The notes under the pieces are model-generated. The model was given only the letters and a program-made list of their open reading frames with translations. It searched no databases and had not been told where the DNA came from. From the NCBI GenBank assembly GCA_949987705.1, contig OX465281.1, positions 201,115,112 to 201,179,111 of the forward strand: a stretch of 64,000 nt of DNA. The letters are read 5' to 3'. Within the stretch, counting starts at the first letter, position 1. Every line of letters begins with the position of its first letter. Shown here in pieces: positions 33,788-44,700 of the stretch. The position numbers were made by a program, and so were the translations under genes. Origin of the DNA: Thereva unica (taxonomy: Eukaryota > Arthropoda > Insecta > Diptera > Therevidae).

Positions 33788-35156
33788 ATAACTTAAACTG
33801 ATTTAAGGAACTACGCGCGTAAAAATGACGTTTGATTATGTGTTTACATCGACAAATAAAACTCAAATGCCATTTTTAAGCATCACTGTTCTTATACATA
33901 GGTAATACCAAAACTAAGGAATAGTCCTACTATTTGTCCATTTTCTAGGAAAGTCACAATGTTGTTTCCTTACATTTTTCTCCTAAACCTAATTATCTTG
34001 TCCTAAACTCACTTTACCCTATCATAAAATATGGCTGTTTCCTATCATTACTGTACATTGTCTACCTGGTCTCAACAATTACAACGGTATATTGTCTGTG
34101 AGGGGGTTATAAACATCTCATTTCATTTTTTAGAATGAAAACAGAGTCGTAAAATTTGCAATAAGATTCTATGAATGAGTTTCTGTTGTATCTTTACCTC
34201 AGAGCTGGACAACATCGGACAACGACCCTCTCCTACACGCTCTTGCGGCCGTGAGTTGCGATCGTCCTACTCGCTTTTTCGGCTCCCAAGTGCCAGGCTC
34301 TGTTTTACCTGTTCTTTACCTAAAAAAGCAATGTTTTCCCTTCCGAGAGGGTTATGTAAGTATTTTACATAAATTCTGCAATGGAATAACGTAAATGATC
34401 CATGTTTTGAGTGTAAATTTAGCTATTTATCCTAGAAAAGGAAATATTAGTCCTACCTGCAAGTTTCCGTAAATTTAACAACAGGCCCAAACCAAACATA
34501 ATAAAAACTTTCCAATCCAAATTTGCCAAGTTTGAGGATGTTTCTGTTATCACAGATTTTAGAATTGTATAAATGGCATTCACAAAAATAATTTACTATT
34601 TGCCGTTAACAAATAATCCAAATGGATCAAAATATATTAAAATAATAGGTTTATTCGAAATTAAATAAAACAAGAGGATTTTATTAAAAGTAAACTTCTA
34701 AAGGACTTGTTTCCCTGTACTTCAACTAAAGAAGGATTAATTACAACAAAAGCATATTTGAATTAATTTGAAAAGATTTCTTTAGAATGCAGTCATATAT
34801 TTTTTATATTGTTTAAGGAATTCCGTATTTTACAAAGACTTTGTCTGTTCTTTTTTGAACTCCAAAAATTCATTAATAATTCATAAAATGACTTAAAGCC
34901 TGTTAATGAATTATTTTAATGTAATGTTTTTCGATGTTCGGTTGGAGCACTACGCCATTACTTTCATGCATGTTGGAGCACCGGTGACCACGCCTCCAAA
35001 AAATCCTACCACGCCTTCAAACAATCAAACCTAGTTTGATTTTCATCAAGCCGATGGACGTACCAATTTTTGGTCGGCCGACCGGCCCACTATCGATAGT
35101 TTTGGTTGTACATCCGCCCTTCGATGTACATCCAATTTGACCGTGTATGGGCCCCT

Positions 35157-35415
35157 TTAGAGTGATTGCATCATGCTCTTTAAGACCATCTCACATTGCC
35201 AATTGCAAGCTATGCACAGCACATCGCATACGCTGAGTTTTTAAATTGACAGATGCTTCTTCAACCATTTCATCCAAACGTTCGTCATTTTCCATTTCAA
35301 TTAGTGTTTCAGTTTCTGGTCTATTTTGAAAGAAATTTCCATAATTTAAAATTTGCATGTTCTCTTTATCTATGTGTGTCTCATTATCTATATTAATTTT
35401 TTCAGTAACTCTTAA
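35157..35415 (-). pseudogene. hAT transposase, piece 1
   Basis: The - strand reads from a likely splice acceptor (ttttttacag at 35416) through VTEKINIDNETHIDKENMQI and TLIEMENDERLDEMVEEASV to QRMRCAVHSLQLAM, a stop, and DGLKEHDAITL. 'RCA.H.LqLa..DgLk' is the conserved hAT catalytic-core segment. It is cut at 35157 by the PIF-type insertion. Exons further upstream were not found. Confidence 0.75.
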
Positions 35416-35564
35416 CTGTAAAAAATTGTATAAGAAAAGTTACTGGTGTGGATTAAATTACTTTTTTGCAAAGATATAAAAGATTAACTATACAAAATCT
35501 TACGCACGCTACGTTCTCGAAGGTTTTATAAGGAAGACTAATTTTGTGCGATGTAAAACGGCAC

Positions 35565-36095
35565 ATGGCAAGACCTTCTCAACCAAATTGACCTTCTTAA
35601 ACTGAACCACTAATTGAAATGGCAAATTCGTTTTTAATGCATTAAATTCGAAACGGTTCTTGGGGTCTCAATCAAGAATTAGTTCGATGTCCCTGTTGAA
35701 TGAATGTACAAGATCATGCAGGGAAGTTCTAGGCCGTGCTTATCTTATATTATCGAAGCCATAAGAATAACGTAGAGTACCGTCATAGTAAAGCTGTAAA
35801 GTGAGTTGGAGGAGATTGAGAGCAGGTCATTTGTTGAAACTAGAAAGAGAGCTGGTGATAGATAGCTGGGGAAAACCTGCAGAAATGGTGTGAGGGTTAA
35901 ATTCGACACCATACAATACTACCTTGATCGAACTGCCAGGAAAGAAAGTTCTCAATCTAGTTCTTTACAACAGAGTCAATACCCATACCGTATAGTTTAG
36001 TCAGCAGAGCGGAGTGCCATACTCTACCAAAAGCCTTGGATATAGCAACCAGACTAGATTCTTCCCAAACGGTGCATAATTTGGTGTGTTTCCGC
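35565..36095 (-). pseudogene. Jockey-like LINE reverse transcriptase fragment
   Basis: In shifting frames the - strand reads AISKAFGRVWHSALLTKLYG MGIDSVVKN, then a decayed 'P..F.LSPALFL...NDLLS' stretch, then YDGTLRYSYGFDN (degenerate FADD region) and HSFNRDIELIL. This is the palm of a Jockey-type reverse transcriptase with several stops. It resembles the Jockey copy at 62850-64000. Confidence 0.65.
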
Positions 36096-36332
36096 TAGAA
36101 TTTTCCAGGTTGTTGTTTGTAATGCTATGTTTTTTGTTTGTATCTTTGTAGCTCCATCGCCAACATTTTCAGTAATTTTAATACTCCTGCTCTATTCAAC
36201 ATCTAACATTCTATCCTTACTTACCTATATTATAAATGCGAAAGTAACTCTGTCTGTCTCTCTGTTAAATTTTCACGCCTAAACCGCTGAACCGATCTTG
36301 ATGAAATTTGTTACAGAGATATATTAACTAGC

Positions 36333-38326
36333 GTCTGCACTTGCCACATTTTATTGAATTGCTTATGGCATTGCTGTCAAATGTCTGGTGCGGACAGGGT
36401 AAACTTGGCCATATTTTATTGAAAGCAATATATGGAAAGAAATATTTTTTTCCATATATGTTTCAATAAAGTTGGTAAGAAATGTGACATTTATCGTTTT
36501 AAAAATGGCGTAGTTCACGTTAACATCGAAATTTTGCCTTCTTGCTATAAATGGATATACCCAAAACAATGGTTTCTTTTTTAAATTACGCATTTCTTCG
36601 AATTCCATCTGCTCTAGCAATTCTAATGTTTTTTAATTAAGCAAAATTTGTACAAATCTTTGTTGTTTTCTCCTTAGCGCCATCTTTTCAACTGAAAAGT
36701 CCGACATATAGTCCAGTCAAATTAGAGGTTTGATTGGAAGATAATTCGGAAGTTGCTGAAAATTGGAACAGCCCTTAAAAACATTATTATACATAAGCTG
36801 TAGAGACTGCCATGTGATTGGACGACTGCAAACTTTTTTATTCAAGGTCAAAGGGTCAAAATATCAGTTTTTTGCAAATATATGCTAAACCGTACGTCTT
36901 ATCAGAAAATTGTGTTTACAACGTTTGTAGATTAGGCGATTATCTACAAAAAAATATATTATACATTTTCTCGTAGGAATTGCCATTTCTGAGATATTGT
37001 CGTTTTAATAAGTTAAAATACTCATATTCTATCATTCCCGACTTGTAAAGGTCATCAAAAATTTTATAAATCCTTTGTTGGAGTACGCGGCTAATATTTT
37101 CAGGGGTGATTCCTGAATATGTTTGGAGAAAAAAATTGTTCTACAGAGGGCGGCTATCTCCACTATCCACTAAGATACAGGGTGATTAGGGAAAAAATTT
37201 TGTTTTTTTAAATTTACTGAAATTTGAATAACTCCTAAAGTAATTATCATAAAGTAGCCTAATTAGGCTCATCTTTTAGGTAAATGTGTATTCTTTTATT
37301 TGGTATAAAGCACAGCAACCTGAGTGGCTCCGTTCAAAAAATATAAGGCTCAAATCAATGCTTTGCATCTAGACCTGGCAGATTTCTTTGTTTTTCTCAG
37401 AAAATTCGTTAGTAACAGTACATTTTTTTTTGCTTTTCTGATGCACCAAACTATTACCTACAATATTTCCATACACAATAAGTGTTTATTTTGGGTAGTT
37501 TTGTAGGTAGTAGTAGTAGTAGTAGTTTTATCGTGAACAATTAAAAAGTTACTCGTCTTTCAACTGCGGCATAGTAGCATTGGTTTGAGCCTACATATTT
37601 TTCGAACGGAGCCACTCAGGTTGCTGTGCTTTATACCAAATAAAAGAATACACATTTACCTAAAAGATGAGCCTAATAAGGCTACTTTATGATAATTACT
37701 TTAGGAGTTATTCAAATTTCAGTAAATTTAAAAAAAAACAAAATTTTTTCCCTAATCACCCTGTATCTTAGTGGATAGTGGAGATAGCCGCCCTCTGTAG
37801 AACAATTTTTTTCTCCAAACATATTCAGGAATCACCCCTGAAAATATTAGCCGCGTACTCCAACAAAGGATTTATAAAATTTTTGATGACCTTTACAAGT
37901 CGGGAATGATAGAATATGAGTATTTTAACTTATTAAAACGACAATATCTCAGAAATGGCAATTCCTACGAGAAAATGTATAATATATTTTTTTGTAGATA
38001 ATCGCCTAATCTACAAACGTTGTAAACACAATTTTCTGATAAGACGTACGGTTTAGCATATATTTGCAAAAAACTGATATTTTGACCCTTTGACCTTGAA
38101 TAAAAAAGTTTGCAGTCGTCCAATCGCGTGGCAGTCTCTACAGCTTATGTATAGTAATGTTTTTAAGGGCTGTTCCAATTTTCAGCAACTTCCGAATTAT
38201 CTTCCAATTATGGCGTTTTTTCATCTATTTTGACTGGACTTATAATTTGCCCACTATTCCACATAAGCAATAAATCGTTGGCAATAACTGACAACTACTT
38301 TTCAATAACATATGGCAAGTGCAGAC
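36333..38326. mobile_element. TIR element nested in the Helitron
   Basis: Inverted ends GTCTGCACTTGCC and complement at 36333-36345 and 38314-38326, with partial pairing beyond (ACATTTTATTGAA against ATATGTTATTGAA). It interrupts the Helitron body and is itself interrupted by the foldback at 36707-38244. No transposase seen. Confidence 0.7.
36707..38244. repeat. TATAGTCCA-family foldback, member 3 (largest)
   Basis: Ends TATAGTCCAGTCAAAT and complement. Arms about 36707-37350 and 37598-38244 are near-perfect inverted copies (blocks such as AAGTTTGCAGTCGTCCAAT and GGCTATCTCCACTATCCAC on opposite strands). The loop of about 250 nt includes a short GTA repeat. Arm interiors match the foldback at 16713-17807. 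Confidence 0.85.
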
Positions 38327-38461
38327 ACGGGGTTAGACCTTATAGAAGGACATAGGCTACTTTGTCGGGAAAAAAGCTTGAAAGAGGTGAAATAGGAATG
38401 AATGGTCGTTTGAAAGTTAAAATTATTTGCATTTTACTATGTTTTGTTGTTCACAAATATA

Positions 38462-38579
38462 GAGTAAATTCAAAAACTAATCACTGCCGCTTCAATACGA
38501 ATTCAACTACAGACTTCAAATTGAAGTCTGTAACTGAATTCTACAGTGATGCGGCAGTGACGAGTTTTTGAATTTACCC
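38462..38579. mobile_element. PIF-type palindromic MITE, third copy
   Basis: 118-bp near-perfect palindrome with ends GAGTAAATTC and GAATTTACCC, flanked by ATA on both sides (38459-38461, 38580-38582). Same family as 24334-24570. Confidence 0.85.
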
Positions 38580-38619
38580 ATATTTATACTTAGGCGGCGG
38601 GGCGTTAAAGTTGTTCGGT

Positions 38620-38740
38620 TAAATACAGAAGTTTGTTTAATAGACCGGACGCTGGAGGTAGCTGAGTATGCAAAATATGAGGACCGAATTCCGTCAACTG
38701 ATTTCAAAGAGGAATAATACGGATCTTGCCGGGCCATTTT
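38620..38740 (+). repeat. Dispersed repeat, copy B (partner at 4231-4360)
   Basis: Shares GAGGACCGAATTCCGTCAAC and GGAATAATACGGATCTTGCC with copy A, in the same orientation; class unknown. It leads directly into the ~120-bp array. Confidence 0.65.
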
Positions 38741-39041
38741 TGGCTATAGGTTTCTGTTTCCGATATTTTAATTAGGTTTTTTTAAATTAATTACTTAGTA
38801 CGATTTTTTACTATTTTTGGCGCTCTACACCTCTTGCAACTGAATTTTGACTCACTTTCAGGCAACCGATTAACCCCAAATTTTGCCCATATGCTTGTTC
38901 GCGTTACAATGAAATTTGACGTTTTTGTAAAAAAATCAAGATGGCGCGATTTCGCAATCGCGTTTCCCGATACCGACATGGCTATCAATTGAAAGGGTAT
39001 TACCAGTAGAATACAATTAGCTGTGTGGCATCATTCCAAAT

Positions 39042-39353
39042 TCAAATTGGCGGCAGACATAATAGAATAAAAAAATTGGCAGTTATAGGGACTGCCGATA
39101 GAAGTGAAAACTTAGAACTTAGATGTTGAAATTCGATTCTTTTGAAGTAATACAAAATTCTATATTTCTTGAAAGGACTAAATCTTTTTGATTGCAGTAT
39201 TTTCATTAGGACATTAACCAACTTATTAAAATATGTAGCACAAGTAACTGCGTCTTCATTAATAAGTGTACTTTTTTCTATAAAATTTAATGCTGCTGCA
39301 TCTTCAACCGATATCTCAGAATTATTTTTTAAATTATGTAATAATTGTAGCAA
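39042..39353 (-). pseudogene. Rep N-terminal fragment in Helentron copy 2
   Basis: 103-codon frame containing EDAVTCATYFNKLVNVLMKI and YYFKRIEFQH; it reads through the element end into the flank. In this copy the codon that is a stop in copy 1 is open. Confidence 0.6.
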
Positions 39354-40133
39354 TTTTGGCCATCCTATTTCATTAGCACTTATTGTAAAAAAGATACAAT
39401 CGGGTTATGGTAACTAAAGTAAGAAATGAAAATGTTTGATTCAAATTTATCTAAGTATCGCGTAAAAACCGCATCGATCGTCGTTTTATATTTGGTAGTA
39501 CTAAGTTTCCGATCATTGGACATATTTAAATTAAGTGTTGCATTTAAAAATTCAATTAATGGTAGATTTTTATCATCTGCAAAGTTAATATTGAAGTCTC
39601 CACTTAAAATCATCGGTACATTATCATATTTTTCGCCGAATCTTTTTTCGAGAATTTCAGAACCTTCTTTTGTATAAATCATCAAATTTTCGAATAAAAA
39701 TTGTTGTATCTGTCTCATAGATTTTCCAGGCGAAATATAAACGGCAACCATTAATATGTATTGCCCATTCTCGGAACTGCAACGAGCAACGCATATTTCG
39801 CCTATATCAGAAACATTAACACCATGCTTCTAGTGAATTTAGTATGTATTTTTCTTTTGTTATCGTCTGAAGACATCTTCAGGATCAAGGATCCAAACAA
39901 ATTTGGAAAACAGATATTTAACACATCAGTCAAAATGACTGGTTTTATATTTTCATTTTCGATACTTAATTGAATAATAGTAGGCGGTCAGATTTATTTT
40001 TTTATTCAAAATCAAAGTTTTTGATTATAATCGATTGAGCGCGTGCGCCAGTCATGAGCATGTCGGTGACGCGAACCCATAACATTTTCCCCTATCAATA
40101 AGTGCCCAACGCGGCTAAAGAAGTTTTCACTTC
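39076..40133 (-). mobile_element. Helentron-like element, copy 2
   Basis: Inverted relative to copy 1. Ends TTGGCAGTTATAGGGACTGC (3' hairpin end) and AAGTTTTCACTTC (5' end), inserted between an A-run unit and further array sequence. Carries the same endonuclease and Rep fragments (39380-39751 and 39042-39353, - strand). Essentially identical to copy 3 at 59293, so the two moved recently from a common source. Confidence 0.8.
39380..39751 (-). pseudogene. Endonuclease fragment in Helentron copy 2
   Basis: The 123-codon frame carries ILSGDFNINFADDKN, TTIDAVFTRYLDKFES and ISYFSYHNPI, the C-terminal half of the EEP endonuclease fold. Identical in sequence to the frame in copy 3. Lacks the N-terminal catalytic residues. 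Confidence 0.65.
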
Positions 40134-40815
40134 AAAAAGTACAAAATATAACCTATCAACTTGAAATTTTGCAATTAAGATGGCGGTTCCAAGATGGCGG
40201 CTGAATTTTGGAATATGTTTCTCGACCCCCAATATGGGTATCAAATGAAAGAGTATGGCAAATAAATTAAAATTAGTAGTGTGGCGTCGTCAATTCCAAA
40301 TGGCAGCCAACCCAAAATAGCGGAGAACCTTTTTCTTTACAAGCTGCTCGGTATGGGTATCAAATCAAAGGGTATGACAACTGAGTGGAATATTATTAGC
40401 TGTTTGGGGTCATTCCAAATTCAAAATGACGACAAACACAAAATGGCGTATTACCTTTCTCTTTACAAGCTAGTCGGTATAGGTATCAAACGAAAGAGTG
40501 TGATATGTATGTAGAATACTGTTATCTGTGTAGAGTCATTCCAAATTCCAAATGGCGGCCAACAAAAAATGGCGGATTACCTTTCTCTTTACAAACTATT
40601 CGGTACGGGTATCAAATGAAAGGGTGTGACAAGTAGCATTCTATTATCTGTGTCGCGTCATTCCTAATTCAAATGGCAGCCAATACCAAATGGTGGTTTA
40701 CCTTTTCCTTTACAACACCCTGGGTGTAGGTATCAAATAAAAGTGCATGACGAGTATATTAAAGTAACATGTGTGACGTGATTTTAAATCAAATATGGCG
40801 GTCACCACAAAATGG

Positions 40816-41567
40816 CGGAAGATATATAATAGACTAAAAATAGAAAATAAAAATATAGTTTAAAAACACTTAAAACTCTTTTATTTTAAAATGAAGTAAA
40901 AAGTAAAAAATAATTTTGAATTTAGAGGTTTAGTTGCTCCAGCTAGTATATGGAAACAACATACATTTCGAAATGTAAAAAAGCCTTTCCAGTGTTAATA
41001 CAATAAGATAGGTAAAGATAGGTATTCGATTTTTTCTGGGGCACCATGTGCGTTTTTGGGCTGCACAATACATGCTAAATTTGCAAAATTGATTATTTTT
41101 TTGGCACTTTTTCCGTAAAAATTTACGCAGACGATTCGGATTAGATTTGGCTAGGTGTCTGTTGTGCAGGAAATACACAATTTTTCATCGTCGAATCTTA
41201 AAAAAGTTGTTATATACTCTAAATATTTTGAAGTATATTGCGGTATTGCGATCGCCGCGAATTTGTTGGATAATGCCATTTGAAACTCTCGCCCGATGGC
41301 CGGGTTCTGTAGGCACGTCCAATTCTTCTTGGCTGGTGGAGGTGCCTTTTTGGCGGGACGATCGTCAATGTCCTGGATCCGGTAAGCCGTAGTTCCGATA
41401 GCGCAGCAACTGATATTTTGCATTTCAACAATTCAAGGTTAGGTTACCTATTAATACTGAAAAGCATTATTATTTTCTTGATATCTTCTAGAATGATGAT
41501 TTCATTTGAAAGAAAGGAAAAAGCTAAGTTGATCAATTATATTTTCTTGTTAATATGTGTGTAGTTT
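40816..41567. other. Intergenic with a probable LINE scrap
   Basis: AT-rich to about 41130. On the - strand at about 41245-41370 the segment PAKKAPPPAKKNWTCLQNPA then REFQMALSNKFAA resembles the linker between endonuclease and reverse transcriptase of LINEs ('...L.dp.v...F...l.nRF..L'). Too short to assign. Confidence 0.3.
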
Positions 41568-41763
41568 TGTTGTGTCCTTTCCCGAATCTCGATATCCTAG
41601 ATAAGTTGTAAATTTATAAGAAAAACGTTACCTTGGTATTACACAACTTTATTCTTCTTTTTCTTCTATACAACTGACATTTTTGACATATTATGGTTGA
41701 GTGCACACTTCCATTGATACAATAGTATTAAAGTTGAGTGCACACTTCCATTGATACACTACA
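41568..41763 (-). repeat. 3' LTR of gypsy element 1
   Basis: 196 bp, identical by eye to the 5' LTR at 46031-46226. Contains an internal direct repeat (GTGCACACTTCCATTGATAC twice). Confidence 0.93.
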
Positions 41764-41782
41764 GTCTCCCACACTTAAACTA

Positions 41783-44700
41783 CTAGTACTGCAGGTAGTC
41801 CTGCAGGTATCTTGGCGGTTGCCGACTTCGTACACTTCTGGACTCCCGAGCGTTGGACTGCTGAACTTCAGATTGTTGGTTGTTCGGTTGCTGATTACTT
41901 CCTTCAGTTCCTGATGTTCGTCTCGGTAATGGCGCTGGAGCCGGATCTTCGTAGAATTGTATTTCCATCCCTTCTATTCCTGAACTCTTTCTTTGATCCG
42001 GTGGTTCTTTGACAACATCTGGTTCCTTCCTAGGGGGAACACCCGAATCGTATAGTTGATTAATATGACGCTTTAGTACATAACCATTATCCAATTCAAC
42101 CAAATAATGGAGATAACCAAATTTTCTCTTAATAGTACCAAATCTCCATGTAGGTTTGTCCTTTGTATACCATCTTGCTTGCACTCGGTCTCCCACACTT
42201 AATTTCCTAACTGGTAAGGTGTCATTCTTTGAAGTTCTCTGTTTTCTTATCGGGCGTAAAGCATCTAGTTTTATTCTCATTTCTCTTCCTAAATATTGTT
42301 GAGCTGGACTCTTCCCATTTGATAATGGTGTAGCCCTGTATCGGTACAGAATTTCACGGACCTTGGTATATATTGACGATGAATCTTCCGACATGCTATT
42401 TAACTTTGCTTTTAATGTTTTGATGTGCCTTTCTGCCAGGCCATTTGTTGCAGGGTGACCCGGTGCTATAAATTTTTGTAATATACCATTTTCTGTACAA
42501 AATGATTTGAATCGGCTACTTTGAAAAATTGTCGCGTTATCCGATACGAGGACTTCTGGCATGCCATGAGCTGCGAAAATATCCTGTAATAGTGTTATAG
42601 TTGATTCCGAAGTAGGTGCTGTTTTTTGAATTTTTACTTCTGGCCATTTTGATCTTGCATCGACTACTACTAAAAAATAATAATTTTGAAAAGGTCCTGC
42701 GTAATCAATGTGAATTCTTTCGAAATTTTCTTTTGGATCATCCCAATGGTGCGTAACGATTTTCGGAGGACTATTTTTAACCATAGCACATTGTTCGCAT
42801 GCCTTCACCAGTTTTTCTATGTCCGAATCGATCCCTTTCCAGTAACAGTATTTCCGTGCGAGCTGCTTCATCCGAACTATTCCTATGTGAGTGTAGTGTA
42901 ATTCATTTAATATCTCTTTTTGCATTTTTTTCGGAATGACCACGCGGTTTTTCTTTAGGATAACACCTTCTTGCATTGAGAATGCTGGATCTGTATTTTG
43001 ACCGTCTATTAATTCTTGTTTTACTTTTGACAGCTCCGAATCCTTCTCTATCTCTTGAGCTATAGTTGTAGCTGTGATTGCATGTGTTGAAATATGGTTG
43101 ATAATTTGGTTTTGAATATCTGTAATTTCATCTTCTATTGAATTCGATTTTTGAACTAGGTTTGGTATTGATGCTCTGGATAAACAATCGACGTGTATAT
43201 TCTCTTCTGCTTTCCTGTGTTGAATCCTATAATTGAATTCTTGAAGGAAACATGCGTATCTTAAGAGTCTGGCTGATGTCATCGCTGGAATTTTGGAATG
43301 CTCGTGAAATATTCGAGTAAGTGGCTTGTTGTCGGTGATAAGAGTGAATTCTCTTCCATAGAGATACATATAAAATTTACCAATCGCAAACACAATAGCT
43401 AAAGCTTCACGGTCCAATTGACTATAGTTTTGCTCTGCTGAAGTCAATGATCTTGAAATGAACGCAATTGGACGTTCGTTATTATTTACAGTGTGTGCTA
43501 ATACTGCTGCGATTCCTGTTGGGCTTGCGTCGCATGTTAATGTGACTGGAATCTCTGGGTTGTACGGAATCAGAATGCGGTCACTTGAGATTTCATTTCT
43601 AAGTTTGTTGAATGCTGCTTCACTATTTCTTGACCACTGAAACTTTACATCTTTTTGTAATAGTTGTCTTAATGGGAATGTTATAGTTGATAAATTTGGT
43701 ATAAATCGAGAATAGTATGTGGTCATTCCCAGAAATTTTCGTAGTTCATCTACATTCTTTGGGCGGGGCATATTTCTGACCGCTGTAACTTTTTCAGGAC
43801 ATTTAGAAATTTTATTCTTGCTTATCAAGTATCCTATGTACTTTATTTCCTTTTTGAGAAATTCGCATTTATTTTTGTTTACATGTAGATCGTGCTTTAA
43901 TAATCTTTCGAGGCATTCAATTAGGCGCCTTGTACATTCTTCAATTGAACTCCCATAAATGATGATATCATCGAAATATGAAATTGTACCTTCTAGTCCT
44001 TGCAAAATTTGGTCCAATATTCTGTTGAATTCACTTGGTGCCGTTTTAATTCCAAATGACAATCTGTTTATTTGATATGTACCTCGATGTGTTGAAATGG
44101 TTTGAATCTGTTTACTTTCCTCATTTACTTGTACGTGTAAATAAGCTTTGTATAAGTCAAGACGACAAAAATATGTTGCGTCACGTAGGTTATTTAATAT
44201 TTCGTCAATTCGTTTGATCGGATAATGTGACGATTCTAACTGTCGATTGACTCCCACTTTGTAATCTACACACAGCCTTACATTCCCGTCCGGTTTCGGT
44301 ATCACAACTAATGGTGATCCCCAATCACTGGTATTAACTTTAGAAATGATTCCACTTTCCTCTAATTTATTGAGTTCATCTTCTACTTTTTCACGTAAGG
44401 CATACGGCACTTCACGTTCTTTTATAAAAATTGGTTTTGCACCTGGCCTTAACTTCAAAACGCATTTAATATCTGGAATGCATCCAACTTCTGCTTGAAA
44501 AATTGTTTTGTATTTTTCCATAATCTTTGGCAATGAATCGACGGCGTTGGACTTCTCATAGCTTGTAGTGTTAACATCTATTTCTTGTAAACTAATTTTT
44601 AAATGTCTAATCCATACTCGACCCAATAACGGAGTATAATGGGGTGGTACGAGGTATAAAGTTTCGTATGATTTTTTTCCTTGATACTGGACAAGAACTT

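Larger units (their letters stand above)
33394..35156. mobile_element. PIF/Harbinger derivative with 3-bp TTA duplication
   Basis: Inverted ends include CCATACACGGTCAAAT and GGATGTACATCC (left about 33400-33432, right about 35120-35156), flanked by TTA at 33391-33393 and 35157-35159. It interrupts the hAT gene so that removing it with one TTA restores the reading frame, which fixes both boundaries. Interior contains two short protein relics (33515-33625 + and 33578-33787 -); the rest, to 35156, has no recognisable coding. Confidence 0.85.
36214..38458 (+). mobile_element. Helitron, second copy, split by nested elements
   Basis: Starts TCCTTACTTACC (preceded by A) and shares TATAAATGCGAAAGTAACTC and CACGCCTAAACCGCTGAACC with the 9255 copy. 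The host sequence is interrupted after GTTACAGAGATATATT (about 36331) and resumes at about 38328 with TAGAAGGACATAGGCTACTT. The 3' end (hairpin and CTAG) was not found, so this copy is truncated or decayed. Confidence 0.75.
38950..40815. repeat. ~120-bp tandem array interrupted by a Helentron-like element
   Basis: Imperfect units of about 119-126 bp, each with GGTATCAAATGAAAGGG, GTCATTCCAAATTCAAATGG and AAAATGGCGG-type blocks. GGTATCAAA starts occur at about 40237, 40356, 40482, 40608 and 40729. A further unit lies at about 38980-39060, on the other side of the Helentron copy (39076-40133), so the element inserted into the array. ATGGCGG is repeated in several units. No coding. Confidence 0.75.
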
